The notes: a model not told the origin generated them from the letters alone. A stretch of DNA of 64,000 bases from DASVNK01 sp036383895 (GCA_036383895.1 DASVNK010000030.1:1-64000); one strand, 5' to 3'. Shown: positions 16,063 through 24,209, counted from the first letter of the stretch. Translations and numbers: made by a program.

Positions 16063-18129
16063 ATGAAGAGATGTATCTTTCTGTTCCTGGGGATGGCGGC
16101 TGCCTGCCTTCCGGTTTTCTCGGCTGAACCTGCGCCTGCGCCTACGACGAGTGGCGGCGCGCGCGAAGGGGAGTTTCAGGTGGTTGCGGATCAGTTCGCG
16201 GATATCCAGGTGCTGCGGTATCGGGTGCCGGGGTTTGATCAACTGACGCTGCAACAAAAGAAGCTGGCGTATTATTTAACGGAAGCGGGGCTGGCGGGGC
16301 GCGACATTTTCTACGACCAGAAATACAAGCATAACCTGGCGATTCGGAAGACGCTGGAAGCGATTCTGAAGACGTATTCGGGGGATAAGAACGCGGACGA
16401 GTTCAAGAAGCTGGCGGTGTATGCGAAGCGGTTCTTTTTCTCGAACGGGATTCATCATCATTATTCGACGGCGAAGTTCGTGCCCGAATGTTCGGCGGAT
16501 TTTTTCAAGGGTGTGCTTGCGAAGACGGACAAAGCGAAGTTGCCGCTGGAAGGGAAGTCGCTGGAGGAATTCACGGCGGCAATTACGCCGATTATTTTTG
16601 ATCCGAAGCTGGACGCCAAGATGGTGGATCTGTCGCCGGACATCGACAACGTGAAGGCATCGGCGGTGAATTTTTACCAGGGCGTGACGGAAGATGAGGT
16701 AAACAAGTATTACGAGCAGTTGAAGGAGAAGAGTTCGAATAAGCTGCTTTCGTTCGGGCTGAATTCGCAGGTGGTGAAGCAGGATGGGAAAGTGGCGGAG
16801 CGCGCGTGGAAGGTGGGCGGGCTTTACGGGCCGGCGTTGAGCAAGGTTGTTTTCTGGCTGAAGAAGGCGGTGGAAGTGGCGGAAACCGATCAGCAGAAGG
16901 AGCACTTGCGGCACTTGATCAAGTATTACGAAACGGGTGACCTGGAGCATTTCGATCAGCACGCGATTGCGTGGGTAAAGGAGACGGAAGCGCGGGTGGA
17001 TGTGGTGAATGGGTTTATCGAAGTGTACCAGGATCCGTTGCAGATGAAGGGAAGTTTCGAATCGGTGGTTTCGATCAAAGACATGGAAGCGAGCAAGCGG
17101 ATCGCGGCGATCTCGGCGCAGGCGCAGTGGTTTGAGGATAACTCGCCCATCATGAAGGAGCATAAGAAGGCGAATGTGGTTGGGATTTCAGCGAAGGTGA
17201 TCACGGTGGTTGGTGAAGTCGGCGATGCCGCGCCCGCGACACCGGTGGGAATCAATTTGCCGAACCCGAATTGGATTCGGGAGAAACATGGGTCGAAATC
17301 GGTGATGTTGGGGAACATTGCGGAGGCATACAATCATGTGAAGGCGCGTAGTCCCGCGACGGAAGAATTCGCGGCGACTCCGGAGATTGCGCAACGAATT
17401 AAGAAATACGGGGCGCTGGCTTCGAACCTTCATGTCGATATGCACGAGGTGATTGGGCATGCTTCGGGAAGAATTAATGAAGGAGTGGCGACGCCGGACA
17501 AGACGTTGCAGACGTATGCGGGAACGTTGGAAGAAGCGCGGGCGGATTTAGTGGCGCTTTACTACGCGATGGACAAGAAGTTGGTGGATATCGGTGTGAT
17601 GCCTTCGCAGGAAGTTGGGAAAGCGGAATACGATCAATACATCATGAACGGTTTGCAGACGCAGCTTTTCCGGATTCGGCCGGGCGATAATCTGGAGCAG
17701 GCGCACATGCGGAATCGGCAATTGGTGAGTTCGTGGGCTTACGAGAAAGGGAAAGCGAACAACGTGATCGAGAAGATTTCGCGCGACGGGAAGACATATT
17801 TTCGAATCAATGATTACGAGAAACTGCAGGAGTTGTTCGGGCAGCTTTTACGCGAGATTCAGCGGCTGAAATCGGAAGGCGATTACAACGCGGCGAAGAA
17901 CCTTGTGGAAACTTACGGGGTGAAAGTGGACCAGGCGTTGCTGAAGGAAGTGCATCAGCGTTACGAGAAGTTGAACATCGCTCCTTACCAGGGATTCATC
18001 CAGGCGCGGCTGCTGCCGGTGACTCGCGGGGAGGAAATTACCGATGTGAAGGTGGAGTATCCGAACGATTTCCTCGGGCAGATGCTGGAATACGGGGAGA
18101 AGTATTCGCTGCTGCCGGTGCGCAATTAA
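16063..18129 (+). CDS. Secreted M49 dipeptidyl-peptidase III-like metallopeptidase
   Basis: A 688-residue protein with a signal peptide (MKRCIFLFLGMAAACLPVFSA) and therefore probably periplasmic or outer-membrane-associated, unlike cytosolic eukaryotic DPP III. The zinc motif is HEVIGH at residues 461-466 (HExxGH, specific to peptidase family M49), and EEARAD at about 490-495 gives the third ligand (EECRAD/E in the family). Family members remove dipeptides from N-termini of oligopeptides. It could function in peptide uptake or scavenging. ATG 16063 is chosen because the signal peptide begins there; a much longer in-frame extension to 14860 lies antisense to moxR and is not credible. The tail ends close to the ECF operon. 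Confidence 0.88.
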   Translation: MKRCIFLFLGMAAACLPVFSAEPAPAPTTSGGAREGEFQVVADQFADIQVLRYRVPGFDQLTLQQKKLAYYLTEAGLAGRDIFYDQKYKHNLAIRKTLEAILKTYSGDKNADEFKKLAVYAKRFFFSNGIHHHYSTAKFVPECSADFFKGVLAKTDKAKLPLEGKSLEEFTAAITPIIFDPKLDAKMVDLSPDIDNVKASAVNFYQGVTEDEVNKYYEQLKEKSSNKLLSFGLNSQVVKQDGKVAERAWKVGGLYGPALSKVVFWLKKAVEVAETDQQKEHLRHLIKYYETGDLEHFDQHAIAWVKETEARVDVVNGFIEVYQDPLQMKGSFESVVSIKDMEASKRIAAISAQAQWFEDNSPIMKEHKKANVVGISAKVITVVGEVGDAAPATPVGINLPNPNWIREKHGSKSVMLGNIAEAYNHVKARSPATEEFAATPEIAQRIKKYGALASNLHVDMHEVIGHASGRINEGVATPDKTLQTYAGTLEEARADLVALYYAMDKKLVDIGVMPSQEVGKAEYDQYIMNGLQTQLFRIRPGDNLEQAHMRNRQLVSSWAYEKGKANNVIEKISRDGKTYFRINDYEKLQELFGQLLREIQRLKSEGDYNAAKNLVETYGVKVDQALLKEVHQRYEKLNIAPYQGFIQARLLPVTRGEEITDVKVEYPNDFLGQMLEYGEKYSLLPVRN

Positions 18130-18194
18130 GCAGGCGGCGCGAAATAATTTGAACCAAAGCGCCGGTTCGTTTGCTGAAGTAAGCGGTTGCACAA

Positions 18195-18773
18195 ATGCCG
18201 CCGCTTGCTTGCATAGACGGGACGTTGAACCCGGCCGACGAACGAACGGACCTTGAGTTGGTCGCCGCTGCTAATGGCGGCGACGCGGCAGCGTTTGAGG
18301 GGCTCTACGCGCGGCATCGCGACTGGGTGGCGAACCTGGCGTATCGTTTTTGCGGCGATCGCGAGCTGGCGTTGGATGTTCTGCAGGAGGCTTTTCTTTA
18401 TTTGCTGAAGAAATTTCCTCACTTCGAACTGCGCTGCGAACTTCGATCCTTTCTTTATCCAGTGGTAAAGCATCTGGCGCTGAACGCGCGGGCGAAGGCG
18501 GGCCGTTTTGAGACGGGCGAGAGCCGCGAAGAACTGTTCGCAGGACTGGAAGCGCCCCGTGTGGAAGCAGGCGCGGATGAAGGTTTGCGCGGGGCGTTGG
18601 CGAAGCTGCCAGTTCAGCAGCGCGAGACGGTTGTGCTGCGGTTTATGGACGGGATGGATTTGGCGGAGATTGCCGCGGCGTTGGAGGTGCCGCTGGGGAC
18701 GGTTAAATCGCGATTGCACCACGCGTTGGAAGCGCTTCGAAAGAATCCCGCCTTGAAGGAATTTTTCGAATGA
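18195..18773 (+). CDS. ECF-type RNA polymerase sigma factor
   Basis: A 192-residue sigma-70 family protein with only regions 2 and 4. Region 2 is around residues 25-100 (FEGLYARHRDWVANLAYRF, then LALDVLQEAFLYLLKKF). Region 4 is about 130-185 (LRGALAKLPVQQRETVVLRFMDGMDLAEIAAALEVPLGTVKSRLHHALEALRK, with a helix-turn-helix in the EIAAALEVPLGTVKSRL part). ECF factors direct RNA polymerase to stress or surface-signal promoters. It is the first gene of a compact operon whose next product is a membrane protein in the position of an anti-sigma factor; ATG 18195 gives the usual length. Downstream genes overlap by 4 bases, supporting joint expression. Confidence 0.9.
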   Translation: MPPLACIDGTLNPADERTDLELVAAANGGDAAAFEGLYARHRDWVANLAYRFCGDRELALDVLQEAFLYLLKKFPHFELRCELRSFLYPVVKHLALNARAKAGRFETGESREELFAGLEAPRVEAGADEGLRGALAKLPVQQRETVVLRFMDGMDLAEIAAALEVPLGTVKSRLHHALEALRKNPALKEFFE

Positions 18774-18803
18774 ACCTTTTGCGCGATTCGATTGCTTAAG
18801 AAA

Positions 18804-19316
18804 ATGAAGATGGACGATCGGGACCAGCCGAATTCTGACGAACCGCAAAAGCTGCGGGATGCGTTGCGCCGGCTGGAGAAGGAACGGCTCTTCGTTCCGG
18901 GAACGGTGGATGAGGCGATGGTGCGCGCCGCACAGGAACATTTTGGGCAGAAGAAGGACGTTGAAGCGGAGGAGAGCAGTCCAGTGCCGGTGGAGGCGTT
19001 GGTTTTCCATAGCAAGCTCAAGCCGGTGAAGATCGATCCGCGCGTGCGGCGGTGGCACAAGTGGCTGCCGCTCGCTGCGTCCATCACGATCGCCGCGACG
19101 ATCTTTTACTTCGCGCGGACTGGCAGTGCTCTGGCGGGCGACCTGAACCGCGATGGAGCGGTCGATGTCATTGATGCAATGCTGTTGGCCGAACGTGTAG
19201 AGCGCGGTGAACGGAGTGGGCTCAGCGCTGACGTGAATAATGACGGGCGGATCGATGCGGGCGATTCGGAGGAAATCCTGGCGCGAGCGGTCGACCTGGA
19301 AAGGAGTGGTTCGTGA
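18804..19316 (+). CDS. Putative anti-sigma-position membrane protein with periplasmic dockerin
   Basis: A 170-residue protein in three parts: a cytoplasmic segment of ~85 residues (helix DALRRLEKERLF, then charged linker), one membrane span (WLPLAASITIAATIFYFA, about 87-104), and a dockerin type I domain at 112-163. The dockerin has two calcium loops, DLNRDGAVDVID and DVNNDGRIDAGD, each with Asp/Asn/Asp ligands at positions 1, 3, 5 and 12. It lies after the ECF sigma gene and overlaps the next gene by GTGA, so it fills the place of an anti-sigma factor, but no classical ZAS-type zinc motif is seen. The role is inferred. ATG 18804 is chosen over a TTG at 18792. Confidence 0.65.
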   Translation: MKMDDRDQPNSDEPQKLRDALRRLEKERLFVPGTVDEAMVRAAQEHFGQKKDVEAEESSPVPVEALVFHSKLKPVKIDPRVRRWHKWLPLAASITIAATIFYFARTGSALAGDLNRDGAVDVIDAMLLAERVERGERSGLSADVNNDGRIDAGDSEEILARAVDLERSGS

Positions 19317-19738
19317 GGTTTCTGCTCGCGGCATTTTTCCTTTTGCTGGCGGTCGTTGCTCCGCGCGCGGCGGAGTTCGCGGTCTACGATGTTTATATCG
19401 ATAGCGGAACCGAAGCGTTGGCGGCCTATCAATTAAAAATTTCTGATCGTCGCGCCGCGGTGAAAATTCTAAGTGTAGAAGGCGGGCAACATGCCAGCTT
19501 CGCAAACGCGCCGAAGTTTGATGAGAAGGCGATTCAACGGGACGTGATCAAGGTCGCGGCATTCAGCCTCGCCGCGCGGGATAAATTGCCTTCAGGGCGA
19601 GTGCGCATCGCATCACTCCATGTAGAGGTGGGTCCCGGCTTAACGCCGGATTGGAACGCAATTGTGCAAGCCGCAGGCGGACCGGGAGGACGAAAGATTT
19701 CAGCGGAAGTTTCCATTTCAAAACGAGAAAACCAATGA
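19313..19738 (+). CDS. Secreted cohesin-like small protein
   Basis: A 141-residue protein with a signal peptide (MRFLLAAFFLLLAVVAPRAA, from a GTG start). The mature ~120 residues, for instance LAAYQLKISDRRAAVKILSVEGG, then IKVAAFSLAARDKLPSGRVRIASLHVEVG, look like the beta-sandwich of cohesin domains (AxxxxIsYDpxxLxxxxVexG ... vriaaxxxxxxsgG.vaxitfxv). Cohesins bind dockerins, and the preceding gene encodes a dockerin, so an interaction in the periplasm is plausible. Cohesin assignment is by eye and needs a profile search. The start overlaps the previous stop by four bases (GTGA), and its stop overlaps the next start (ATGA). Confidence 0.5.
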   Translation: MRFLLAAFFLLLAVVAPRAAEFAVYDVYIDSGTEALAAYQLKISDRRAAVKILSVEGGQHASFANAPKFDEKAIQRDVIKVAAFSLAARDKLPSGRVRIASLHVEVGPGLTPDWNAIVQAAGGPGGRKISAEVSISKRENQ

Positions 19739-21963
19739 AAATGCGATATTTGAGTTTAGTGGCGGCTGCTTCGGTGATGGCAATTTGGATTGGATGTTCT
19801 ACACCGGAGCCGAGAGGGATTACCGTAATTCCAAACAGGGACGTGTCGATTTCGTCCTCCGCGAATGCACCGGTCGCTGGAAACGCACTTGGCCTTCCGC
19901 TAGAGCCGGCAAAGGCTGCGGGAGGTTCGACGCTCGGCTACGAGACATCGCCCTTACTCGGCGCCAGCATAGGCGCACCGCTTTCCCAGGAGGCTGAAGT
20001 TCTGAAACAGCGGCAGCTCGATCTCGCGCAATACGCGGGCGAGGAGCTTTGGATCATTCACCGAAGCAAAGTGGATAATTCCGCGGCATCGGATGATCAG
20101 TATCCGGGCACGGGCGCCTTGATGACGCAGGTGGATGAAAAAGAAGCGCCGCTGCCACTGAAACACACCGATGTGAAGGCGAGTGTGGTTGGTTACATCT
20201 CGACGGTCGATGTCACGCAGCAATTCGAAAATCCATACGACCAGAAGATTGAAGCGGTTTATGTTTTTCCCCTGCCGGAGAACGGTGCGGTGAATGAGTT
20301 CGTGATGGTGGTCGGTGACCGGCGGATTCGCGGGATCGTGCGCGAGAAGGCGGAAGCGGAGCGGATTTACGCGGAAGCCAAGCATCAAGGTTACGTCGCC
20401 TCGCTGCTCACGCAGGAACGCCCGAACATTTTCAAACAATCGGTCGCCAATATTGAACCCGGGAAGCGGATCGATATTTCAATTCGTTACTACAACACGC
20501 TTGTTTATGCGGATGGATGGTATGAGTTCGTTTTCCCGATGGTCGTCGGACCCCGGTTCAACCCGCCGAGCCGTTACGGCGGGATCGGCGCGGTGCCCGC
20601 AAGTCCTTTGGCGAGCAGCGGACAGCCCACGGATGTGCATTACCTTAAGCCCGGGACTCGCAGTGGCCATGACATCGCGCTTACCCTCGAAGTGAACGCA
20701 GGGGTGAAAGTGGAAGAACTTGAGTGCCGAACACACAAAATCCAGGTGCAGGGAATGAACGAACCACTCGGGACGACCACGCGGCGGATCGATGGAGAGT
20801 CCTTCACGGTAAAGATAGATAAAGCCGATACCATTCCGAATAAGGACTTCGTGCTGCGGTTCCGCGTGGCGGGCAAAACAATGAAGACCGCCATGATCAC
20901 TCATGAAGATCATCGCGGCGGATTTTTCACCATGATGTTGTATCCGCCCGCCGCGGTGGAGGCGCTGGAACGCGCGCCGCTGGAGTTGGTGTTTGTCCTC
21001 GATTGCAGCGGAAGCATGTCTGGCGAACCCCTCAAGCAGGCCAAGGCCGCAATTCGTCACGCGCTGAAGAAAATGGATTCACGCGACACCTTTCAGTTGA
21101 TCAATTTTTCCGTGGATGCGCGCCAGTTTGGTCGCGAACCGGTGCTGGCCACGCGAGAGAACATCACCCGGGCACTCTCTTACCTCGAGTCGCTACAAAG
21201 CGAAGGGGGCACGATGATGATCGAAGGAGTGAAAGCCGCCCTGGATTTCCCGCACGACGATTCCCGCCTGCGATTCGTCTGCTTTCTCACCGATGGGTAC
21301 ATTGGAAATGAATCCGACATTTTGCAGGCGGTCCATGAGAAGCTCGGAGACTCACGGATTTTTTCCTTTGGCGTTGGTTCTTCGGTAAATCGTTACTTGC
21401 TGGACGGCATGGCGCGAATCGGCCGCGGGACCGTGGCTTATCTCGGGTTGAACGATGATGGCGCGAAGGTGATGGCCGACTTCTTCGAACGCATCAGTCA
21501 TCCCGCATTCACAGACGTGAAGATTGATTGGAACGGACTTCGGCCGACGGATGTTTATCCAAAACGACTACCCGATCTGTTCGTCGGCCGGCCATTAGCG
21601 ATCACCGGACGCTACACGCCCGGCACGAAACCAGGTGTGATCGAACTGAGCGGCAAGGCGGGCAAGAGCCGCATCAAGGTGCCGGTGAATGCGAAAAGCG
21701 GTTCGGGCGAAACCAGCCCCGCGTTGGCGAGCATTTGGGCGCGGTCGAGAATCGCGGAACTAACGCAGCAGGAGACTGTATCACGCGACAAAGATTTAAG
21801 TTCGCAGATTCGGAAGACGGCCCTGGATTTTCAATTGCTGAGTCCTTACACCGCGTTCCTGGCGCTGGATGCCTCACGCAAGACCGAGGGGAGCGTTGCG
21901 ACGACCATTCCAGTGGCAGTGCCCGTGCCGGAAGGAGTGAAGTACGAAACCACCGTCGAATAA
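19735..21963 (+). CDS. VIT and VWA domain lipoprotein
   Basis: A 742-residue envelope protein. The N-terminal hydrophobic segment ends AIWIGCSTPEP, a lipobox-like site placing it in the outer or inner membrane. A VIT domain follows (about 140-260; e.g. VTQQFENPYDQKIEAVYVFPLPENGAVNEF and YVASLLTQERPNIFKQSVANIEPG). The VWA domain begins near 418 with the MIDAS motif DCSGSMS (Asp423). It resembles the marine proteobacterial sortase-target and inter-alpha-trypsin-inhibitor heavy-chain families, which bind ligands through the MIDAS metal. No LPXTG-like sorting signal is seen. It overlaps the previous gene by ATGA and is the last gene of the operon. Confidence 0.85.
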   Translation: MKMRYLSLVAAASVMAIWIGCSTPEPRGITVIPNRDVSISSSANAPVAGNALGLPLEPAKAAGGSTLGYETSPLLGASIGAPLSQEAEVLKQRQLDLAQYAGEELWIIHRSKVDNSAASDDQYPGTGALMTQVDEKEAPLPLKHTDVKASVVGYISTVDVTQQFENPYDQKIEAVYVFPLPENGAVNEFVMVVGDRRIRGIVREKAEAERIYAEAKHQGYVASLLTQERPNIFKQSVANIEPGKRIDISIRYYNTLVYADGWYEFVFPMVVGPRFNPPSRYGGIGAVPASPLASSGQPTDVHYLKPGTRSGHDIALTLEVNAGVKVEELECRTHKIQVQGMNEPLGTTTRRIDGESFTVKIDKADTIPNKDFVLRFRVAGKTMKTAMITHEDHRGGFFTMMLYPPAAVEALERAPLELVFVLDCSGSMSGEPLKQAKAAIRHALKKMDSRDTFQLINFSVDARQFGREPVLATRENITRALSYLESLQSEGGTMMIEGVKAALDFPHDDSRLRFVCFLTDGYIGNESDILQAVHEKLGDSRIFSFGVGSSVNRYLLDGMARIGRGTVAYLGLNDDGAKVMADFFERISHPAFTDVKIDWNGLRPTDVYPKRLPDLFVGRPLAITGRYTPGTKPGVIELSGKAGKSRIKVPVNAKSGSGETSPALASIWARSRIAELTQQETVSRDKDLSSQIRKTALDFQLLSPYTAFLALDASRKTEGSVATTIPVAVPVPEGVKYETTVE

Positions 21964-21992
21964 CTTTTCCTTCGGCAGTGCCCGTGCCGCGA

Positions 21993-22028
21993 GCCGCTCC
22001 GCGCGTTTTCCCGAAGGAGCGGCGTTTT
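21993..22028 (+). terminator. Hairpin terminating the ECF-VWA operon
   Basis: GCCGCTCC (21993-22000) and GGAGCGGC (22016-22023) form an 8-bp stem with a 15-nt loop, followed by GTTTT. It lies 30 bases after the VWA gene stop. Its final bases overlap the convergent arsR stop codon, so it may end transcription in both directions. Confidence 0.6.
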
Positions 22029-22416
22029 AGCAGTCGCAGCCTGGATTGGCGGAAAGTTTTCCTTTGGAGGGCGAGTTCAATCCGAATCGGGAGGGGGCGC
22101 ACTGGATCTGTTTGGCGCGGTGATTGTCTTTTTCGACCTGGGGTTCGTTGGCGATGGCGAGGAAAGCGTTGTTCAAGAGTCGGTCCAGATCGGTTGGTAA
22201 TTTTTTCAGGCGGTAATGCATCCACTTTCCTTCGCGGCGAGCATCCACGAGACCGGCGCGACGCAGATAGGCCAGGTGGCGGGAGATTTTCGGTTGATTG
22301 GTCTTGAGGGTGCCTTGGAGGAAGCAGACGCAGATTTCTCCGTCTTTCATGAGGTGGAGGAGACGCAAGCGGTTTCCATCGGCGAGCGCGGCGAAGAAAG
22401 TGACGTAACGTTTCAC
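22027..22416 (-). CDS. arsR: ArsR-family arsenite-responsive repressor
   Basis: A 129-residue winged-helix repressor. FAALADGNRLRLLHLM begins helix 1-2, GEICVCFLQG has the CVC motif (Cys29, Cys31) that binds arsenite in ArsR proteins, and QPKISRHLAYLRRAGLV is the recognition helix. The C-terminus is extended and ends PGCDC, giving extra thiols. It is transcribed away from aqpS-DUF6428-arsC, the usual divergent layout for autoregulation. The 63-base intergenic region carries a promoter for arsR and an inverted repeat that could be its operator. In ArsR proteins metal binding releases the repressor from DNA; the specificity here is inferred from neighbours. Confidence 0.92.
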   Translation of the reverse strand: MKRYVTFFAALADGNRLRLLHLMKDGEICVCFLQGTLKTNQPKISRHLAYLRRAGLVDARREGKWMHYRLKKLPTDLDRLLNNAFLAIANEPQVEKDNHRAKQIQCAPSRFGLNSPSKGKLSANPGCDC

Positions 22417-22422
22417 CGAAGT

Positions 22423-22451
22423 CGTATACGCCTTGACATATATTTAGACAA
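22423..22451. promoter_or_regulatory. arsR promoter and candidate ArsR operator
   Basis: On the - strand TTGTCT (22451-22446) and TATACG (22428-22423) are 17 bases apart and fit a sigma-70 promoter for arsR. Over the same bases TTGaC (22433-22437) and GaCAA (22447-22451) form a 19-bp interrupted palindrome around an AT-rich centre, a typical ArsR-type operator position. TTGACA at 22433-22438 may be the -35 box for aqpS on the + strand; no good -10 was found for it. Confidence 0.55.
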
Positions 22452-22479
22452 GCCGCAGCGTGCATACGGTTTGCCGGTT

Positions 22480-23214
22480 ATGTTCGGGTTGCGACAAAAA
22501 TTGGTGGCGGAGTTCCTCGGCACGTTCGCGCTCGTTTTCGCCGGGACCGGCGCCATTGTGATCAACGATGTGAGCGGTGGGGCAGTGACGCACGTGGGCA
22601 TCGCGCTGACGTTTGGCCTGATCGTGCTGGCGATGATCTACACAATTGGCGAGGTATCCGGAGCGCACTTGAACCCGGCGGTAAGTGTGGCTTTTTGGCT
22701 TTCCGGGCGTTTCCACGGATCGAATCTATTGCCGTACATCCTCAGCCAACTGGCGGGCGCGCTTTGCGCGAGTTTGGTGCTGAAGCTTTTGTTTCCCGCT
22801 CATGCAACGCTCGGAAGCACTCTGCCGGCCGGTCCGGCGATGCAGTCGTTCGTTTTGGAACTGATTCTTACGTTTCTGCTGATGTTCGTGATCCTGAACG
22901 TCTCAACTGGCGCGAAGGAGAAAGGGATTACCGCAGGAATTGCTGTCGGATCAGTGATCGCACTGGAGGCGATGTTCGCGGGAAAAATTTGCGGAGCTTC
23001 GATGAACCCGGCGCGGTCGTTTGCACCGGCCCTAACCTCCGGGAACCTGCAGCATCTTTGGATTTATTTAACTGCCCCGGTTATTGGCGCCGCGCTCGCA
23101 ATCTTCGCGTGCCGTGGGTGCCAGCAGCCGGGGTGCTGTCCAGGCCTGGAAACGAGGGACGAAAACATTTATGAAACTCATAGAACTGAAGAAGACGCTC
23201 GCGGATCACGCTGA
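22480..23214 (+). CDS. aqpS: Aquaporin-family channel, probable arsenite exporter (AqpS-like)
   Basis: A 244-residue MIP channel with six predicted membrane helices and both NPA boxes: HLNPAVS (64-70) and MNPARSF (175-181). In Sinorhizobium meliloti, arsR-aqpS-arsC operons use such a channel to let arsenite leave the cell after ArsC reduces arsenate; the neighbours here match that layout. No ArsB or Acr3 pump is in the window. After the sixth helix it has an unusual Cys-rich cytoplasmic tail (Cys211, 214, 219, 220). The ATG at 22480 fits the family N-terminus. The last 44 bases overlap the next gene in another frame. Confidence 0.85.
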   Translation: MFGLRQKLVAEFLGTFALVFAGTGAIVINDVSGGAVTHVGIALTFGLIVLAMIYTIGEVSGAHLNPAVSVAFWLSGRFHGSNLLPYILSQLAGALCASLVLKLLFPAHATLGSTLPAGPAMQSFVLELILTFLLMFVILNVSTGAKEKGITAGIAVGSVIALEAMFAGKICGASMNPARSFAPALTSGNLQHLWIYLTAPVIGAALAIFACRGCQQPGCCPGLETRDENIYETHRTEEDARGSR

Positions 23215-23686
23215 GAAAGCAGTGCGATTCGTGCTGCCAACGGGGAGCAGCGTGCCGCCGCACGCGCATGTCACCGAGGTGGCGCAGGTCGACAAGCGAT
23301 TCATCGACTGCGGCGGGACGGCCCGCACTGAATCAATCTGCCGGATGCAGACGTGGTTTGCTGATGACACGGAGCATCGCCTTTCGGCTGGTAAGCTCCT
23401 TAAGATTCTCGAGAAATCGCGGAGCATCATCGCGGATGACCAACTGGAGGTGGAAATCGAACATGAAGCGCCGTTCATATCGCAGTTTCCGATCGAGGTT
23501 GTGGAGGCGCGGGATGGTTCAGTCATTTTCCGCCTCGGGATTAAACACACCGATTGCCTGGCGAAGGATCAATGCGGCGCGCCGAAATCGATCACTTCCA
23601 AGGCGGGATATAATCTGGCGGAATTTGCGCCATTGCCTTCATTGCGGAGGGTGGAGGAAAAATCCTGCTGCGGTGGAGCGTGTTAA
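23171..23686 (+). CDS. DUF6428-family protein in the arsenic operon
   Basis: A 171-residue protein recognised by pattern as DUF6428: VPPHAHVTEVAQVDKRFIDCGGT, then MQTWFADDTEHRLSAGKLLKIL, and a C-terminus rich in Cys (SCCGGAC). The conserved His-Ala-His and the FIDCGG motif could bind metal, but the function is unknown. Its place between an aquaporin and arsC suggests a role in arsenic or antimony handling. The start lies inside the end of aqpS (44-base overlap). The terminal cysteines echo those in the ArsR and AqpS tails. Family assignment is from memory and needs a profile search. Confidence 0.6.
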   Translation: MKLIELKKTLADHAEKAVRFVLPTGSSVPPHAHVTEVAQVDKRFIDCGGTARTESICRMQTWFADDTEHRLSAGKLLKILEKSRSIIADDQLEVEIEHEAPFISQFPIEVVEARDGSVIFRLGIKHTDCLAKDQCGAPKSITSKAGYNLAEFAPLPSLRRVEEKSCCGGAC

Positions 23687-23688
23687 CC

Positions 23689-24123
23689 ATGAAACCGACC
23701 GTTCTAATTCTTTGCACTGGGAATTCGTGCCGGAGTCATCTTGCCGAAGGGATTCTTCGCGCCGCGGCGGGCGACATTCTCGATGTGCAGAGCGCAGGTT
23801 CGAAACCGGCGGGATATGTGCATCCGCTCGCGATCAAGGTAATGGCGGAGATCGGGATCGATATTTCGCAACATCGTTCCAAGCACCTGAGTGAATTTCT
23901 TGAGAAACCGGTTGAGACGGTGATCACGGTTTGCGGCAATGCTGACCAGGCTTGCCCAATTTTTCCGGGGCAGGTTAACCGGCATCACTGGGGGTTTTTC
24001 GATCCCGCGAAAGCGGAAGGAACGGAAGATCAGGTGCTGGCGGTTTTTCGTGAGGTGCGCGACCAGATTCGTAGGACATTCGAAGCTTACGGTGCTGGAC
24101 GCAAGGACGGCGCCAGGGGTTGA
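23689..24123 (+). CDS. arsC: Arsenate reductase, thioredoxin-coupled (LMW-PTP fold)
   Basis: Reduces arsenate to arsenite with thioredoxin as donor. The 144-residue protein starts MKPTVLILCTGNSCRS: the P-loop Cys9-x5-Arg15 of the low-molecular-weight phosphatase fold. The two further catalytic cysteines fall at 82 and 89 (TVCGNADQACP), matching the spacing of the Staphylococcus pI258 enzyme. ATG 23689 is preferred to GTG 23680, whose extra three residues precede the conserved start. It follows DUF6428 by two bases and ends the operon. Arsenite made here would leave via AqpS. Confidence 0.92.
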   Translation: MKPTVLILCTGNSCRSHLAEGILRAAAGDILDVQSAGSKPAGYVHPLAIKVMAEIGIDISQHRSKHLSEFLEKPVETVITVCGNADQACPIFPGQVNRHHWGFFDPAKAEGTEDQVLAVFREVRDQIRRTFEAYGAGRKDGARG

Positions 24124-24209
24124 GTCTTCTCAAGCAGCCGGCGAAGTTGATCCGCTCAAGATGGTTCGACTTTCGTTGCTTGCAGCTTGAGAGATAATGT
24201 TTCTTGAGC

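Noticed and set aside
22216..22479. Upstream extension of the aquaporin frame
   Set aside because: It overlaps arsR on the other strand; the family N-terminus starts at 22480.
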